From: Klebsiella pneumoniae
GTDB taxonomy: Bacteria > Desulfobacterota > Binatia > UBA12015
Length of the DNA stretch: 64,000 nt
Direction: 5' to 3'
Assembly: GCA_945872365.1 (NCBI GenBank)
Contig: CAMBZJ010000009.1
Location: 1-64,000, forward strand
The first letter of the stretch is position 1; each line of letters begins with the position of its first letter. The notes beneath the pieces were generated by a model. The model saw only the letters and a list, made by a program, of their open reading frames with translations, did no database searches and was not told where the DNA came from. Below, one piece after another: positions 27,653-36,056 of this stretch. Position numbers and translations under genes: made by a program.

Positions 27653-28915
27653 ATGTCGTGGGAACTCATGGTGGGCCTGCGCTACCTGCGCGCCCGCCGT
27701 CGGGAGAAGTTCGTCAGCCTGATCGCCCTCATCGCCGGCCTCGGCGTCGCGATCGGCGTCATGACCCTCTGCATCGTGATGGCGGTCATGACCGGCTTCG
27801 AGGAGGACCTGCGCGACCGGATCCTCGGGTTCAACCCGCACATCGTACTCCTGAGCCACGGCGGCACGCTCGACGACTCGCCGCAGACCCTCGAAGGGGT
27901 CGCCTCGACGCCGGGCGTCGCCGCGGCCGCGCCCTTCGTCTACAGTCAGGTGATGGCCACCACCGCCCAGGCGGTGGCGGGGGCGGTGGTGCGCGGGATC
28001 GAGCCCGAGCGGGTCGACTCGGTCATCGACGTGTCTAGCCATGTGCGCGAGGGGTCGGCCACCAACCTCGGCAAGCCGGTGAAGGTGCAGACTGTCGTCG
28101 ACGGCAAGGACGCCACGGTCGAGGTGAACCAGATCATCATCGGCTTCGAACTCGCGAAACTCCTCGGCGTCGGCGTCGGCGACTGGATCAACCTCATGTC
28201 GCCGCAGGGCACGCCGACGGCGCTCGGGTTCGTGCCGCGGGTCAAGCGCTTCGCGATCGGCGCGATCTTCGACTCGGGAATGTACGAGTACGACTCGACG
28301 ATCGTCTTCCTCGCACTCGCCGACGCCCAGAAGTTCCTCGACCTGGGCCACCGGGTCACCGGCATCGAGGTCAAAGTCGACGACGTCCAGGCCGCGAACC
28401 GGGTGGCGCGCGCGATCGAGGTCCGAGGCGGCTTCCCGCTCTTCGCCCGGGACTGGATGGAGGTGAACCGCAACCTCTTCGCCGCGTTCAAGCTCGAGAA
28501 GTTCATCCAGTTCGTCGTCCTTCTGCTGATCGTCCTCGTAGCGGCCTTCAACATCGCAGCGACCCTGATCATGGTCGTCATGGAGAAGCGGAAGGACATC
28601 GCCATCCTGAAGTCGATGGGTGCGACCAACGGGGCGATCGGCTGGATCTTCGTCTTCAAGGGGGCGGTGATCGGGGTCCTCGGCACCCTTCTGGGCATCC
28701 TGGGGGGCCTGGGCGGCGCCTGGCTGATCCAGCGATACAAGTTCATCGACCTGCCCAAGGACGTCTTCTACGTTTCGACGGTGCCGGTGCGGATCTACCC
28801 CTGGAACTTCGCGGCCGTGGCCCTGGCCTCGATCCTCATCTGCATCCTGGCGACCCTCTACCCGGCCCGACAGGCGGCGCGACTCGCCCCGGTCGAGGTG
28901 ATTCGTTACGAGTGA
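27653..28915 (+). CDS. lolC: Lipoprotein-releasing ABC transporter permease (LolC/LolE family)
   Basis: A 420-residue inner-membrane permease that, with LolD, extracts outer-membrane lipoproteins. It has the MacB/LolC layout: one N-terminal helix (LIALIAGLGVAIGVMTLCIVM), a large periplasmic domain (about 50-270), then three helices at the C-terminal end. The family signature MEKRKDIAILKSMGATNGAI is present, and it ends LYPARQAARLAPVEVIRYE. Only one permease gene is present, so a homodimeric transporter is likely. ATG at 27653 was chosen; an in-frame GTG at 27635 is possible. LolC and LolE cannot be told apart here. Confidence 0.93.
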   Translation: MSWELMVGLRYLRARRREKFVSLIALIAGLGVAIGVMTLCIVMAVMTGFEEDLRDRILGFNPHIVLLSHGGTLDDSPQTLEGVASTPGVAAAAPFVYSQVMATTAQAVAGAVVRGIEPERVDSVIDVSSHVREGSATNLGKPVKVQTVVDGKDATVEVNQIIIGFELAKLLGVGVGDWINLMSPQGTPTALGFVPRVKRFAIGAIFDSGMYEYDSTIVFLALADAQKFLDLGHRVTGIEVKVDDVQAANRVARAIEVRGGFPLFARDWMEVNRNLFAAFKLEKFIQFVVLLLIVLVAAFNIAATLIMVVMEKRKDIAILKSMGATNGAIGWIFVFKGAVIGVLGTLLGILGGLGGAWLIQRYKFIDLPKDVFYVSTVPVRIYPWNFAAVALASILICILATLYPARQAARLAPVEVIRYE

Positions 28916-28948
28916 GGCGCGCGAGTGGCTGGAAAGGGAGAGGGGGGC

Positions 28949-29623
28949 ATGCCTTACGTCGACGCGCGCGGGCTGGTGAAGGAATTCACCGACGGTCCGC
29001 GCACGGTGCGGGTGCTCTCCGGGGTGGACTTCGGCATCGCCGCGGGGGAGACGGTCGCGATCGTGGGTGAATCCGGAGTCGGCAAGAGCACTTTGCTGCA
29101 CCTGCTCGGTGGCCTCGAGAGGCCGACCGCCGGCAGCGTCGCGATCGGTGGCGTCGACCTCGCGGAGCAGAACGAACGCGAGCTCGCCCGTTTTCGCAAC
29201 CGAGAGATCGGCTTCGTCTTCCAGTTTCACCATCTCCTGCCGGACTTCACGGCGCTCGAGAACGTCGCGATGCCCGACCTGATCGCCGGCGAGTCGCAGG
29301 CTGTTGCCCACGAGCGCGCGTCGGCCGTGCTCGAGCGCGTGGGGCTCGCCGAGCGGATGACCCACCGCCCGGGAGAACTCTCCGGCGGCGAGCAGCAGCG
29401 GGTCGCGGTCGCCCGGGCCGTGGTACGCAAGCCGGGGCTCGTCCTCGCCGACGAACCCACCGGCAACCTCGACCCCGACACCGGCGACGAGGTCGAGCGC
29501 CTCCTGCTCGACCTCAATCGCGAGAACGGCACCACCTGCATCGTCGTCACCCACAGTGCCCGGCTCGCGGCAGCGATGGACACGCGTTTCCGTCTGGTAC
29601 ACGGACATCTCGAGGCCGTATGA
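28949..29623 (+). CDS. lolD: Lipoprotein-releasing ABC transporter ATPase LolD
   Basis: A 224-residue ATPase of the Lol exporter. Walker A is GESGVGKSTLLHLLGG, the Q-loop is FVFQFHHLLPDFTALENV, the ABC signature is LSGGEQQRVAVARA and Walker B is LVLADEPTGNLD. ATG at 28949 follows a strong purine-rich site (gggagagggggg); an upstream GTG at 28925 is less likely. Its stop overlaps the bamA start. Confidence 0.96.
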   Translation: MPYVDARGLVKEFTDGPRTVRVLSGVDFGIAAGETVAIVGESGVGKSTLLHLLGGLERPTAGSVAIGGVDLAEQNERELARFRNREIGFVFQFHHLLPDFTALENVAMPDLIAGESQAVAHERASAVLERVGLAERMTHRPGELSGGEQQRVAVARAVVRKPGLVLADEPTGNLDPDTGDEVERLLLDLNRENGTTCIVVTHSARLAAAMDTRFRLVHGHLEAV

Positions 29624-32373
29624 GGTGCCATCCCATCGATCCCCGGCTCCGTTTCCTCGCGCTGGCGCTCGTCGCCGGAGCGCTCGTCGCCGGCTGCGCG
29701 GCGCGGACCCCGGCTGGTCGGGGCGTCCCGCAGGCTCCCGACCAGGTCTCTTCGCCGGCTTCGTCCACGGGTGCCGCGCGCGGGCTCCTCGCCCGGCTGA
29801 TGGCCCCGATCGCGAGTCGGCTGGGGTTCTCGCCATTCTCGTCCGCGTCATCAAAGAAGGACAGCGCGGCGACGACCACGACCGCAGCCTCTCCCGCGGG
29901 CGAGGCCGTCGCCACGGTCGAGCCCGCACCGCAGCGCCAGCCGATCGACCCGTCGCGCTGGCTCTCCTCCCCGCCCGGCCTGCGCAATCCGCTGCCGCTG
30001 CTGGCGGTCGTCGAGCCGGCTCGCCGCAGCACGGCCGCATCGGGCCTCGACGAGGCGGCAGCGGAAAGCGGCTTCCACGGACGGGCGCCGCGGGTGGCCG
30101 GGGATGCACCCACGATCGGCACGGTGGTCATCGAGGGCAATAAGCGCGTCGACCAGGAAGCGATCCGGGTCCACGTGAAGAGCCGCGCCGGCGAGGCCTA
30201 CGACGCCGATCGTGCGGACCAGGACCTGCGGGCGATCTGGGCGATGGGATTCTTCGACGACGTCGCGGTCGACCTTGAACAGTCGGGCGCCCGTCCCACC
30301 TTGGTCTTCCGGGTGAAGGAGCGGGCGTACATCTCCGCGGTCCGGGTCGAAGGCACCGACAACTTGAAGAAGGAAGACATCGAGACCGCCCTCAAGGTCC
30401 GGCCCCGGACGATCCACGACCCGGAAAAGGTCCGCCGCGGCATCAACGACGCGCGCAAGGTGGCCGAGGAGAAGGGCTACCTCGACGCGAAGATCACGCC
30501 GGTCCTGGAGCCGGTCCCCGGCAGCGACGAGGTCGCCCTGGTCTACAAGATCGACGAGGGGCGCAAGATCCTCATCACCGACCTGGAGTTCGCGGGCAAC
30601 GAACACTTCAGCGCGCGCAAGCTCGCGGGCGTGATGCAGACTTCGGAAAAGAACTGGATCTCGTTCCTGACCGGCTCGGGCGCGCTCAATCGCGAGATTC
30701 TCAAGACGGACGTCGAGCGCCTGACCGCGTTCTACTACGACGACGGCTACGTCGCAGTGAAAATCGACGAGCCCGAGGTCGTTCGCGAGGGCGATAAGCT
30801 CAAGGTGAAGATCCGCATCGACGAGGGCCAGCAGTTCAAGTTTGGCGACGTCGAATTCGGCGGCGACCTGGTGGCCGGTCCCGAGACCGAGGAATTGCGC
30901 AAGAAGCTCGAGTCCAAGAAGGGCGACGTCTTCCGCGCTAGCGCGCTGCGTGCCGACGTCACCAATCTCACCGACGTACTCGGCGACCAGGGCTACGCGT
31001 TCGCGAACGTGGAGCCCGACACCCTGGTCCGGCCCGAGGACAAGGTAGTCGACGTGAACTTCCGGGTGAGCAGGGGCAAGCCGGTCTCGATCGGGCAGAT
31101 CGACATCACCGGGAACACCAAGACCCGCGACAAGATCATCCGCCGCGAGCTCCGCGTCGCCGAGCAGGAGCCGTTCTCGGCAACGCAGTTGCGCAAGAGC
31201 AAGGAGGCGCTGCAGCGTCTGGGCTTCTTCTCCCAGGTGGACGTCACCACCCGCAAGGGCGCGACCGACGACCAGATCGACCTGGCGGTGGACGTGAAGG
31301 AGGGGTCGACCGGGGCCTTCAGCGCGGGCGCCGGCTACAGTTCGGGCGACCAATTCCTGTTCAACGTGCGCCTCTCGGAGAACAACCTCTTCGGGCGTGG
31401 CCAGCGCGCCGTCCTCAACGCCGACTTCGGCAGCATCCGGCGCAATATCTTCCTGTCCTACACCGAGCCGTACCTGTTCGACACCCGCCTGCTCGGGCAG
31501 TCCACGATCTTCAACACGCAACTCGACTACGGCGACTTTACGCGCTCATCGACCGGTTTCTCCGTGCGCGCCCTCTACCCCTTCGAGGAGATCGGACTGG
31601 GCGGCCTTGGCTGGTTGTCGCTGGAGGACACGAGCTTCGGCTTGGAGTACCGGCTCGAGCAGGCCCGAATCTACAACATCCGCTACAACTCGCCGCCGGC
31701 GATCTGGGCCGAGCAGGGCCAGACCTCGATCTCGGCGATCTCGCCGCAGATCCTGCGCAACACCCTGAACCACGCCTATGACCCGACGTCGGGGTCCTTT
31801 CAGGACATCTCGGTCGAGCTCGCCGGGCTTGGCGGCGACCAGAGATACTGGCTCGCCCAGGCGCGGACGCGGTTCTTCGTGCCGTTCTACCGGATCCGCG
31901 ACTTCGGCATCTTCGTCTACTCGATCGGCGGCACGGTCGCGTACGGCAAGGGCGAGGCGGGTCTGACCGGGCGCGAACTGCCGCTCGTGCAGCGGTTCTT
32001 CCCCGGCGGCATCAATACCGTGCGCGGCTATGAAACCCGGACGCTCGGCCCGCGCCAGGAGACCTACAACCCGCAGGGCATCGTCATCAACAACAAGCCG
32101 ATCGGCGGAACGAACGAACTCGTCGTGCAGAACGAAGTCATCTTCCCGATCTTCCAGCCGATGGGCATCCGCGGCGTCGTCTTCTTCGACGCCGGCAACG
32201 CCTTCCTGCAGAGCGACGGAATCGACTTCGGCAATCTCCGCTATGGCGTCGGTGCGGGCATCCGGTGGCTCTCGCCTTTCGGCCCGCTGCGCATCGAGTA
32301 CGGCATTCCGCTCAACATCAAGGACGGCGAGTCCAAGAGTTCCGTCCTGTTCTCGTTCGGCGCTCCGCTCTGA
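29620..32373 (+). CDS. bamA: Outer-membrane beta-barrel assembly protein BamA with long N-terminal extension
   Basis: A 917-residue Omp85 protein that inserts beta-barrel proteins into the outer membrane. Five POTRA domains start near residue 164 (PTIGTVVIEGNKRVDQEAI) and run to about 560, followed by a 16-strand barrel with the loop-6 motif VRGY at 801-804. The N terminus is unusual: a hydrophobic stretch ends LVAGCAARTP, a lipobox-like site at Cys26. About 135 low-complexity Ala/Pro/Ser-rich residues then precede POTRA1. Typical BamA has a plain signal peptide with POTRA1 directly behind. The C-terminal residue is Leu (FSFGAPL) rather than Phe or Trp. The ATG overlaps the lolD stop; skp follows after 39 bases. 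Confidence 0.96.
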   Translation: MRCHPIDPRLRFLALALVAGALVAGCAARTPAGRGVPQAPDQVSSPASSTGAARGLLARLMAPIASRLGFSPFSSASSKKDSAATTTTAASPAGEAVATVEPAPQRQPIDPSRWLSSPPGLRNPLPLLAVVEPARRSTAASGLDEAAAESGFHGRAPRVAGDAPTIGTVVIEGNKRVDQEAIRVHVKSRAGEAYDADRADQDLRAIWAMGFFDDVAVDLEQSGARPTLVFRVKERAYISAVRVEGTDNLKKEDIETALKVRPRTIHDPEKVRRGINDARKVAEEKGYLDAKITPVLEPVPGSDEVALVYKIDEGRKILITDLEFAGNEHFSARKLAGVMQTSEKNWISFLTGSGALNREILKTDVERLTAFYYDDGYVAVKIDEPEVVREGDKLKVKIRIDEGQQFKFGDVEFGGDLVAGPETEELRKKLESKKGDVFRASALRADVTNLTDVLGDQGYAFANVEPDTLVRPEDKVVDVNFRVSRGKPVSIGQIDITGNTKTRDKIIRRELRVAEQEPFSATQLRKSKEALQRLGFFSQVDVTTRKGATDDQIDLAVDVKEGSTGAFSAGAGYSSGDQFLFNVRLSENNLFGRGQRAVLNADFGSIRRNIFLSYTEPYLFDTRLLGQSTIFNTQLDYGDFTRSSTGFSVRALYPFEEIGLGGLGWLSLEDTSFGLEYRLEQARIYNIRYNSPPAIWAEQGQTSISAISPQILRNTLNHAYDPTSGSFQDISVELAGLGGDQRYWLAQARTRFFVPFYRIRDFGIFVYSIGGTVAYGKGEAGLTGRELPLVQRFFPGGINTVRGYETRTLGPRQETYNPQGIVINNKPIGGTNELVVQNEVIFPIFQPMGIRGVVFFDAGNAFLQSDGIDFGNLRYGVGAGIRWLSPFGPLRIEYGIPLNIKDGESKSSVLFSFGAPL

Positions 32374-32412
32374 CGCGGCGCCGCTTCTCGTTCTCTGAAG
32401 GGAGAAAAGTTC

Positions 32413-32943
32413 ATGAAGGCAGTCGGTTCGGTCCGCGTCGCGGCAGTCGCTCTACTCGTGGTTGCCTCGTTGCCCCTCGTCGCTCGGGCGGCGGACGTGA
32501 AGATCGCGGTCGTCGATCTCCAGCGCGCTCTCAACGAGTCGGAGCAGGGCAAGCGCGCCAAGGCGGACTTCAAGGCCCGGGTCGATCGCCTCGAGGGCCA
32601 ACTGAAGGGCCAGAAGGACGAACTCGACCGCCTCAAGTCGGAGCTCGAGGCCAAGCAGGCGGTCCTCAAGGACGAAGAGCGCCGCAAGCTCGGAACCGAG
32701 TACGAGAAGAAGCGGCTGGACCTCAAGGGCAAGTTCGAGGAGGCGCAGGGGGAACTCGCCAAGAAGGACCAGGAACTGACCGGTGATATCATCCGCGGGC
32801 TGCAGGCGACGATCAAGCAGATCGCGGAGGTCGAGGGCTACACGCTCGTGCTCGAGACGAATTCGGCGGGTGTCGTCTACCACGTTCCCAGCATCGACCT
32901 GACCGATCGGGTGCTCGCCGCCTTCAACGGCAAGGGCCGCTGA
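32413..32943 (+). CDS. skp: Periplasmic chaperone Skp/OmpH
   Basis: A 176-residue periplasmic chaperone for unfolded outer-membrane proteins. A signal peptide ends LVARA-AD, then VKIAVVDLQRALNESEQGK opens the family domain. A long charged coiled coil (about 50-135, tentacle helices) follows, and the closing beta segment is YTLVLETNSAGVVYHVPSIDL. Ribosome site gaagggagaaaag. It lies in the usual place after bamA. Confidence 0.94.
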   Translation: MKAVGSVRVAAVALLVVASLPLVARAADVKIAVVDLQRALNESEQGKRAKADFKARVDRLEGQLKGQKDELDRLKSELEAKQAVLKDEERRKLGTEYEKKRLDLKGKFEEAQGELAKKDQELTGDIIRGLQATIKQIAEVEGYTLVLETNSAGVVYHVPSIDLTDRVLAAFNGKGR

Positions 32944-32965
32944 GGACGGAGCCGCCGGGAGCGTC

Positions 32966-34234
32966 GTGTCGGACGGAAACGAGATCACGCGGCTGCTCCC
33001 GCATCGCCACCCGTTCCTGTTCGTGGACCGGGTGCTGGAGTTCGAGCCCGACCGCCGCCTCGTCGCCCTGAAGAACGTCACCGCGAGCGAGCCGCAATTC
33101 GCTGGACACTTTCCCGAGCGCGCCATCATGCCCGGGGTCCTCGTGTGCGAGGCGATGGCGCAGGCCGGCGGGCTCCTCGTCCACGGGACGGTCAACGGCG
33201 ACCTCTCGGTGGACCGTCCGGACATGGAGCGCCTCTTTTTGGTGCTCTCCGGGATCGACGACGCCCGCTTTCGGCGGCCGATCGTCCCCGGTGACCAGTT
33301 GCGGCTCGACATCGACCTCGTGCGCAAGCGCCGACCGCTCTGGAAGATGCGCGGCGTCGCGACCGTCGACGGCCAGGTCGCCGCGGAGGCCTCGTTCTCG
33401 ATGGTCGAGGTCGAGGGGCCTGCGGGTGTGCGCGCCGGCGACCGGTCATCGCCGGGCACTCGGATCCATCCGACCGCGATCGTCGAACACGGTGCGGAGA
33501 TCGACTCGGATGTCGAGATTGGCGCCTATGCCACGATCGGCTGCGAGGTCCGGATCGGACGGGGCACTCGGATCGGGTCCCACTCCTCGATCCAGGGGCG
33601 AACGACGCTCGGCGCGGACAACCGGGTGTTTTCCTTCGCGACGGTGGGATGCTCGCCGCAGGATCTCAAGTTCCGGGGGGAACCCGGCCGTCTCGAGATC
33701 GGCGACCGCAACCTGGTCCGCGAGTACGCCTCCCTGTCCATTGGCACCGAGGGTGGCGGTCTGGTGACCCGCGTCGGACACGACAACCTGTTCATGAACT
33801 ACTCCCACCTCGGCCACGACTGCACGGTCGAGGACCACGTCCACCTCGTGAACGGGGTCGCGATCGCGGGTCACGTCTTCCTCGGGAGCCACGCCATCGT
33901 CTCCGGCCTCGCAGCCGTCGCCCAATTCGTGCGCATCGGGGAAGGTGCCTTCGTCGGCGGCGGGTCGATGGTCGTGATGGACGTCCCGCCGTTCTGCATG
34001 GCCAACGGCGACCGCGCACGCCTCGTCGGCCTGAACGCGGTGGGGCTGGAGCGCCGCGGCCTCGCGGCCGAGCAGGTCGCCGTCCTGCGTCGTGCCTACA
34101 AGATTCTCTTCCAGTCGAAGCTCCTCGCCCGCGATGCAGTGGAACGCATCCGCAGCGAGTTCGCCGATTCGCCGCACGCCCTGGCACTCGCCGAGTTCGT
34201 GGCGGGCAGCGAGCGCGGCGTGACGCGGCCCTGA
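32966..34234 (+). CDS. fabZ-lpxA: FabZ-LpxA fusion: hydroxyacyl-ACP dehydratase and UDP-GlcNAc acyltransferase
   Basis: One open frame of 422 residues joins two enzymes usually encoded side by side. Residues 1-148 are FabZ (LLPHRHPFLFVDRV; catalytic His48 in GHFPERAIMPG and Glu62 in CEAMAQAGG), which dehydrates 3-hydroxyacyl-ACP. Residues about 165-415 are LpxA, which transfers 3-hydroxyacyl from ACP to UDP-GlcNAc. It has hexapeptide repeats from TRIHPTAIV, the catalytic His284 in HLGHDC, and the C-terminal helical domain (GLNAVGLERRGL). FabZ and LpxA compete for the same hydroxyacyl-ACP, so fusing them fixes their ratio. The start is GTG. lpxD, normally between skp and fabZ, is missing. The linker (about 150-165) is short. 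Confidence 0.95.
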   Translation: MSDGNEITRLLPHRHPFLFVDRVLEFEPDRRLVALKNVTASEPQFAGHFPERAIMPGVLVCEAMAQAGGLLVHGTVNGDLSVDRPDMERLFLVLSGIDDARFRRPIVPGDQLRLDIDLVRKRRPLWKMRGVATVDGQVAAEASFSMVEVEGPAGVRAGDRSSPGTRIHPTAIVEHGAEIDSDVEIGAYATIGCEVRIGRGTRIGSHSSIQGRTTLGADNRVFSFATVGCSPQDLKFRGEPGRLEIGDRNLVREYASLSIGTEGGGLVTRVGHDNLFMNYSHLGHDCTVEDHVHLVNGVAIAGHVFLGSHAIVSGLAAVAQFVRIGEGAFVGGGSMVVMDVPPFCMANGDRARLVGLNAVGLERRGLAAEQVAVLRRAYKILFQSKLLARDAVERIRSEFADSPHALALAEFVAGSERGVTRP

Positions 34235-34248
34235 AGGCGGGCGACCGG

Positions 34249-35100
34249 ATGGAGGAGAGGCGCGGCGGCGGACGGCTCGGACTCATCGCGGGCAACGGGA
34301 TCTTCCCCTTGCTGGTCGCCCGCGGTGCGCGCGAGGCGGGCGTCGAGGTGGTGGCCTGCGCCCACGTCGGAGAGACCGACCCCGCGCTGGCGCAGGAGGT
34401 GTCGTCCTTCACCTGGGTGCGGGTCGGCGAACTCGGCAAGATCATCCGCACCTTCAAGGATGCCGGCTGCAGCAGTGCGGTCATGGCGGGCGGGATCACG
34501 AAGGTGCGGCTCTTCTCCGGGTTTCGCCCGGACCTGCGCGGTGCCGCCTTCTTGGCCCGCATGCGCACCCTGCACGACGACAAGCTGCTCACCGGCATCG
34601 CCGACGAACTCACGTCGGAGGGGATCCCGGTGGTCGCCTCGACCCTCTACCTGCCCCGGCTCGTCCCGGCGCCCGGCGTGCTCGGCCGGCGTGCGCCGAA
34701 GTCGCGCGAGCGCGAGGACATCCGCTTCGGGCTGCGTGTCGCCAAGGCGATCGGGTCGTTCGAGATCGGGCAGACGGTCGTCGTGAAGGACGGCCTCGTG
34801 CTCGCGATCGAGGCCGTCGAGGGTACGGACGCGGCGATCCGACGCGGCGCCGAACTCGCGCGACGCGGGGCGGTCGTGGTGAAGGTCGCCAAGCCCGGGC
34901 AGGACCTGCGCTTCGATGTACCGGCGGTGGGCCCGGGCACGATCCGGTTGATGGCCGAGACGCACGCCGCGGTGCTCGCACTCGAAGCCGGGCGCACGCT
35001 CGTACTCGAGCGCGAGAGCACGATCTCGCTGGCCGACATGGCGGGCATCGCGGTCGTCGCCATCGAGGCGGAACCCGAGGCCTCGGGCGTCCTCGCGTGA
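34249..35100 (+). CDS. lpxI: UDP-2,3-diacylglucosamine pyrophosphatase LpxI
   Basis: A 283-residue enzyme that hydrolyses UDP-2,3-diacylglucosamine to lipid X and UMP, replacing LpxH in alphaproteobacteria and many others. The N-terminal domain opens RLGLIAGNGIFPLLVARGA and has AGGITKVRLF. The C-terminal domain has GQTVVVKDGLVLAIEAVEGTD, where the conserved Asp lies, and KPGQDLRFDVPAVGPGTI. The stop overlaps the next start as GTGA. Confidence 0.95.
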   Translation: MEERRGGGRLGLIAGNGIFPLLVARGAREAGVEVVACAHVGETDPALAQEVSSFTWVRVGELGKIIRTFKDAGCSSAVMAGGITKVRLFSGFRPDLRGAAFLARMRTLHDDKLLTGIADELTSEGIPVVASTLYLPRLVPAPGVLGRRAPKSREREDIRFGLRVAKAIGSFEIGQTVVVKDGLVLAIEAVEGTDAAIRRGAELARRGAVVVKVAKPGQDLRFDVPAVGPGTIRLMAETHAAVLALEAGRTLVLERESTISLADMAGIAVVAIEAEPEASGVLA

Positions 35101-36056
35101 GCAGCGTTCCCGACCGGAGGCCTGGCGAGCCGCTTCGGGCGGCGGTCGTCGGGGCCGGCTACCTCGGCACGTTCCACGCCGAGAAGTACGCTCGCGCGGC
35201 GGGCTGTCGGCTGGTCGCGGTCGCCGACGTCGACCTGCCCCGTGCGGAGGCGCTCGCCGCACGGCTGGGTTGCCGCGCGGTCGCCGACTTCCGCACGCTC
35301 GTCGGCGAGATCGACTGCGCGAGCGTGGTCGTTCCGACGCAGCATCATCGCGAGGTCGGCGGTGCGCTGCTCGAAGCGGGTATCGACTGTCTCGTCGAGA
35401 AGCCGCTTGCGGCGGACTCGGCCGATGCAGCCGAGCTCGTCGCGATCGCGCGGGCCGGAGGACGCATCCTGCAGGTCGGGCACCTCGAACGCTTCAACCC
35501 GGCACTCACGCGGCTCGCCTTCGTGATCGACCGGCCACGTTTCATCGAGTGTCACCGGCTGGCGCCCTTCACGATGCGGGGCGCCGACGTGGACGTGGTG
35601 CGCGACCTGATGATCCACGACCTCGACCTCGTCCGGCTGCTCGTTCCGGAGGAGGTCGTCTCGATCGAGGCCGTCGGCGTCCCCGTGGTGACGCCGCGGT
35701 GCGACATCGCCAACGCAAGGCTGCGCTTCGCGGGGGGGTGCATTGCCAACGTCACGGCGAGCCGGGTCTCGGCGAAGCGGGAACGCAAGTTCCGGCTGTT
35801 CCAGCCCGACCTGTACGCGGCGATCGACCTCGGCGAGCGCTCGGTGCGGATCTGCCGACGACACCTCGACGAGAAGGGTGTTCCCGAGATCGAGTGGGAG
35901 CAGGTCGACCTCGGCGAGGCCGATGCGCTCGAGCGCGAGATCGCGGCGTTCCTCGCCTCGGTTCGCACCCGGGCGCGGCCGGCCGTGACCGGCGAGGACG
36001 GGCTCGCGGCGATGGACCTAGCCGAGCGGATCCTCGCCGTGATGGAGGGGACCTGA
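35097..36056 (+). CDS. Gfo/Idh/MocA-family oxidoreductase of the lpx operon
   Basis: A 319-residue NAD(P)-dependent oxidoreductase. The Rossmann domain has AAVVGAGYLGTFHAEKYA, and the catalytic-lysine motif is EKPLA. The C-terminal substrate domain includes GHLERFNPAL and LMIHDLDLVRLL. Such a gene commonly lies between lpxI and lpxB in deltaproteobacterial-type genomes. One characterised relative is GnnA, which with the aminotransferase GnnB makes the 2,3-diamino sugar for amide-linked lipid A. No GnnB-type aminotransferase is visible here, so that role is unproved. The GTG start overlaps lpxI. Confidence 0.85.
   Translation: MSSVPDRRPGEPLRAAVVGAGYLGTFHAEKYARAAGCRLVAVADVDLPRAEALAARLGCRAVADFRTLVGEIDCASVVVPTQHHREVGGALLEAGIDCLVEKPLAADSADAAELVAIARAGGRILQVGHLERFNPALTRLAFVIDRPRFIECHRLAPFTMRGADVDVVRDLMIHDLDLVRLLVPEEVVSIEAVGVPVVTPRCDIANARLRFAGGCIANVTASRVSAKRERKFRLFQPDLYAAIDLGERSVRICRRHLDEKGVPEIEWEQVDLGEADALEREIAAFLASVRTRARPAVTGEDGLAAMDLAERILAVMEGT

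Noticed and set aside
27566-30109. 847-residue open frame on the minus strand across lolC/lolD/bamA
   Set aside because: It is the antisense of three clear genes; its length follows from high GC, and the composition (runs of charged residues, no domain) is that of a shadow frame.
29851-31521. 556-residue minus-strand frame within bamA
   Set aside because: Antisense of well-conserved POTRA coding sequence; no recognisable motif.
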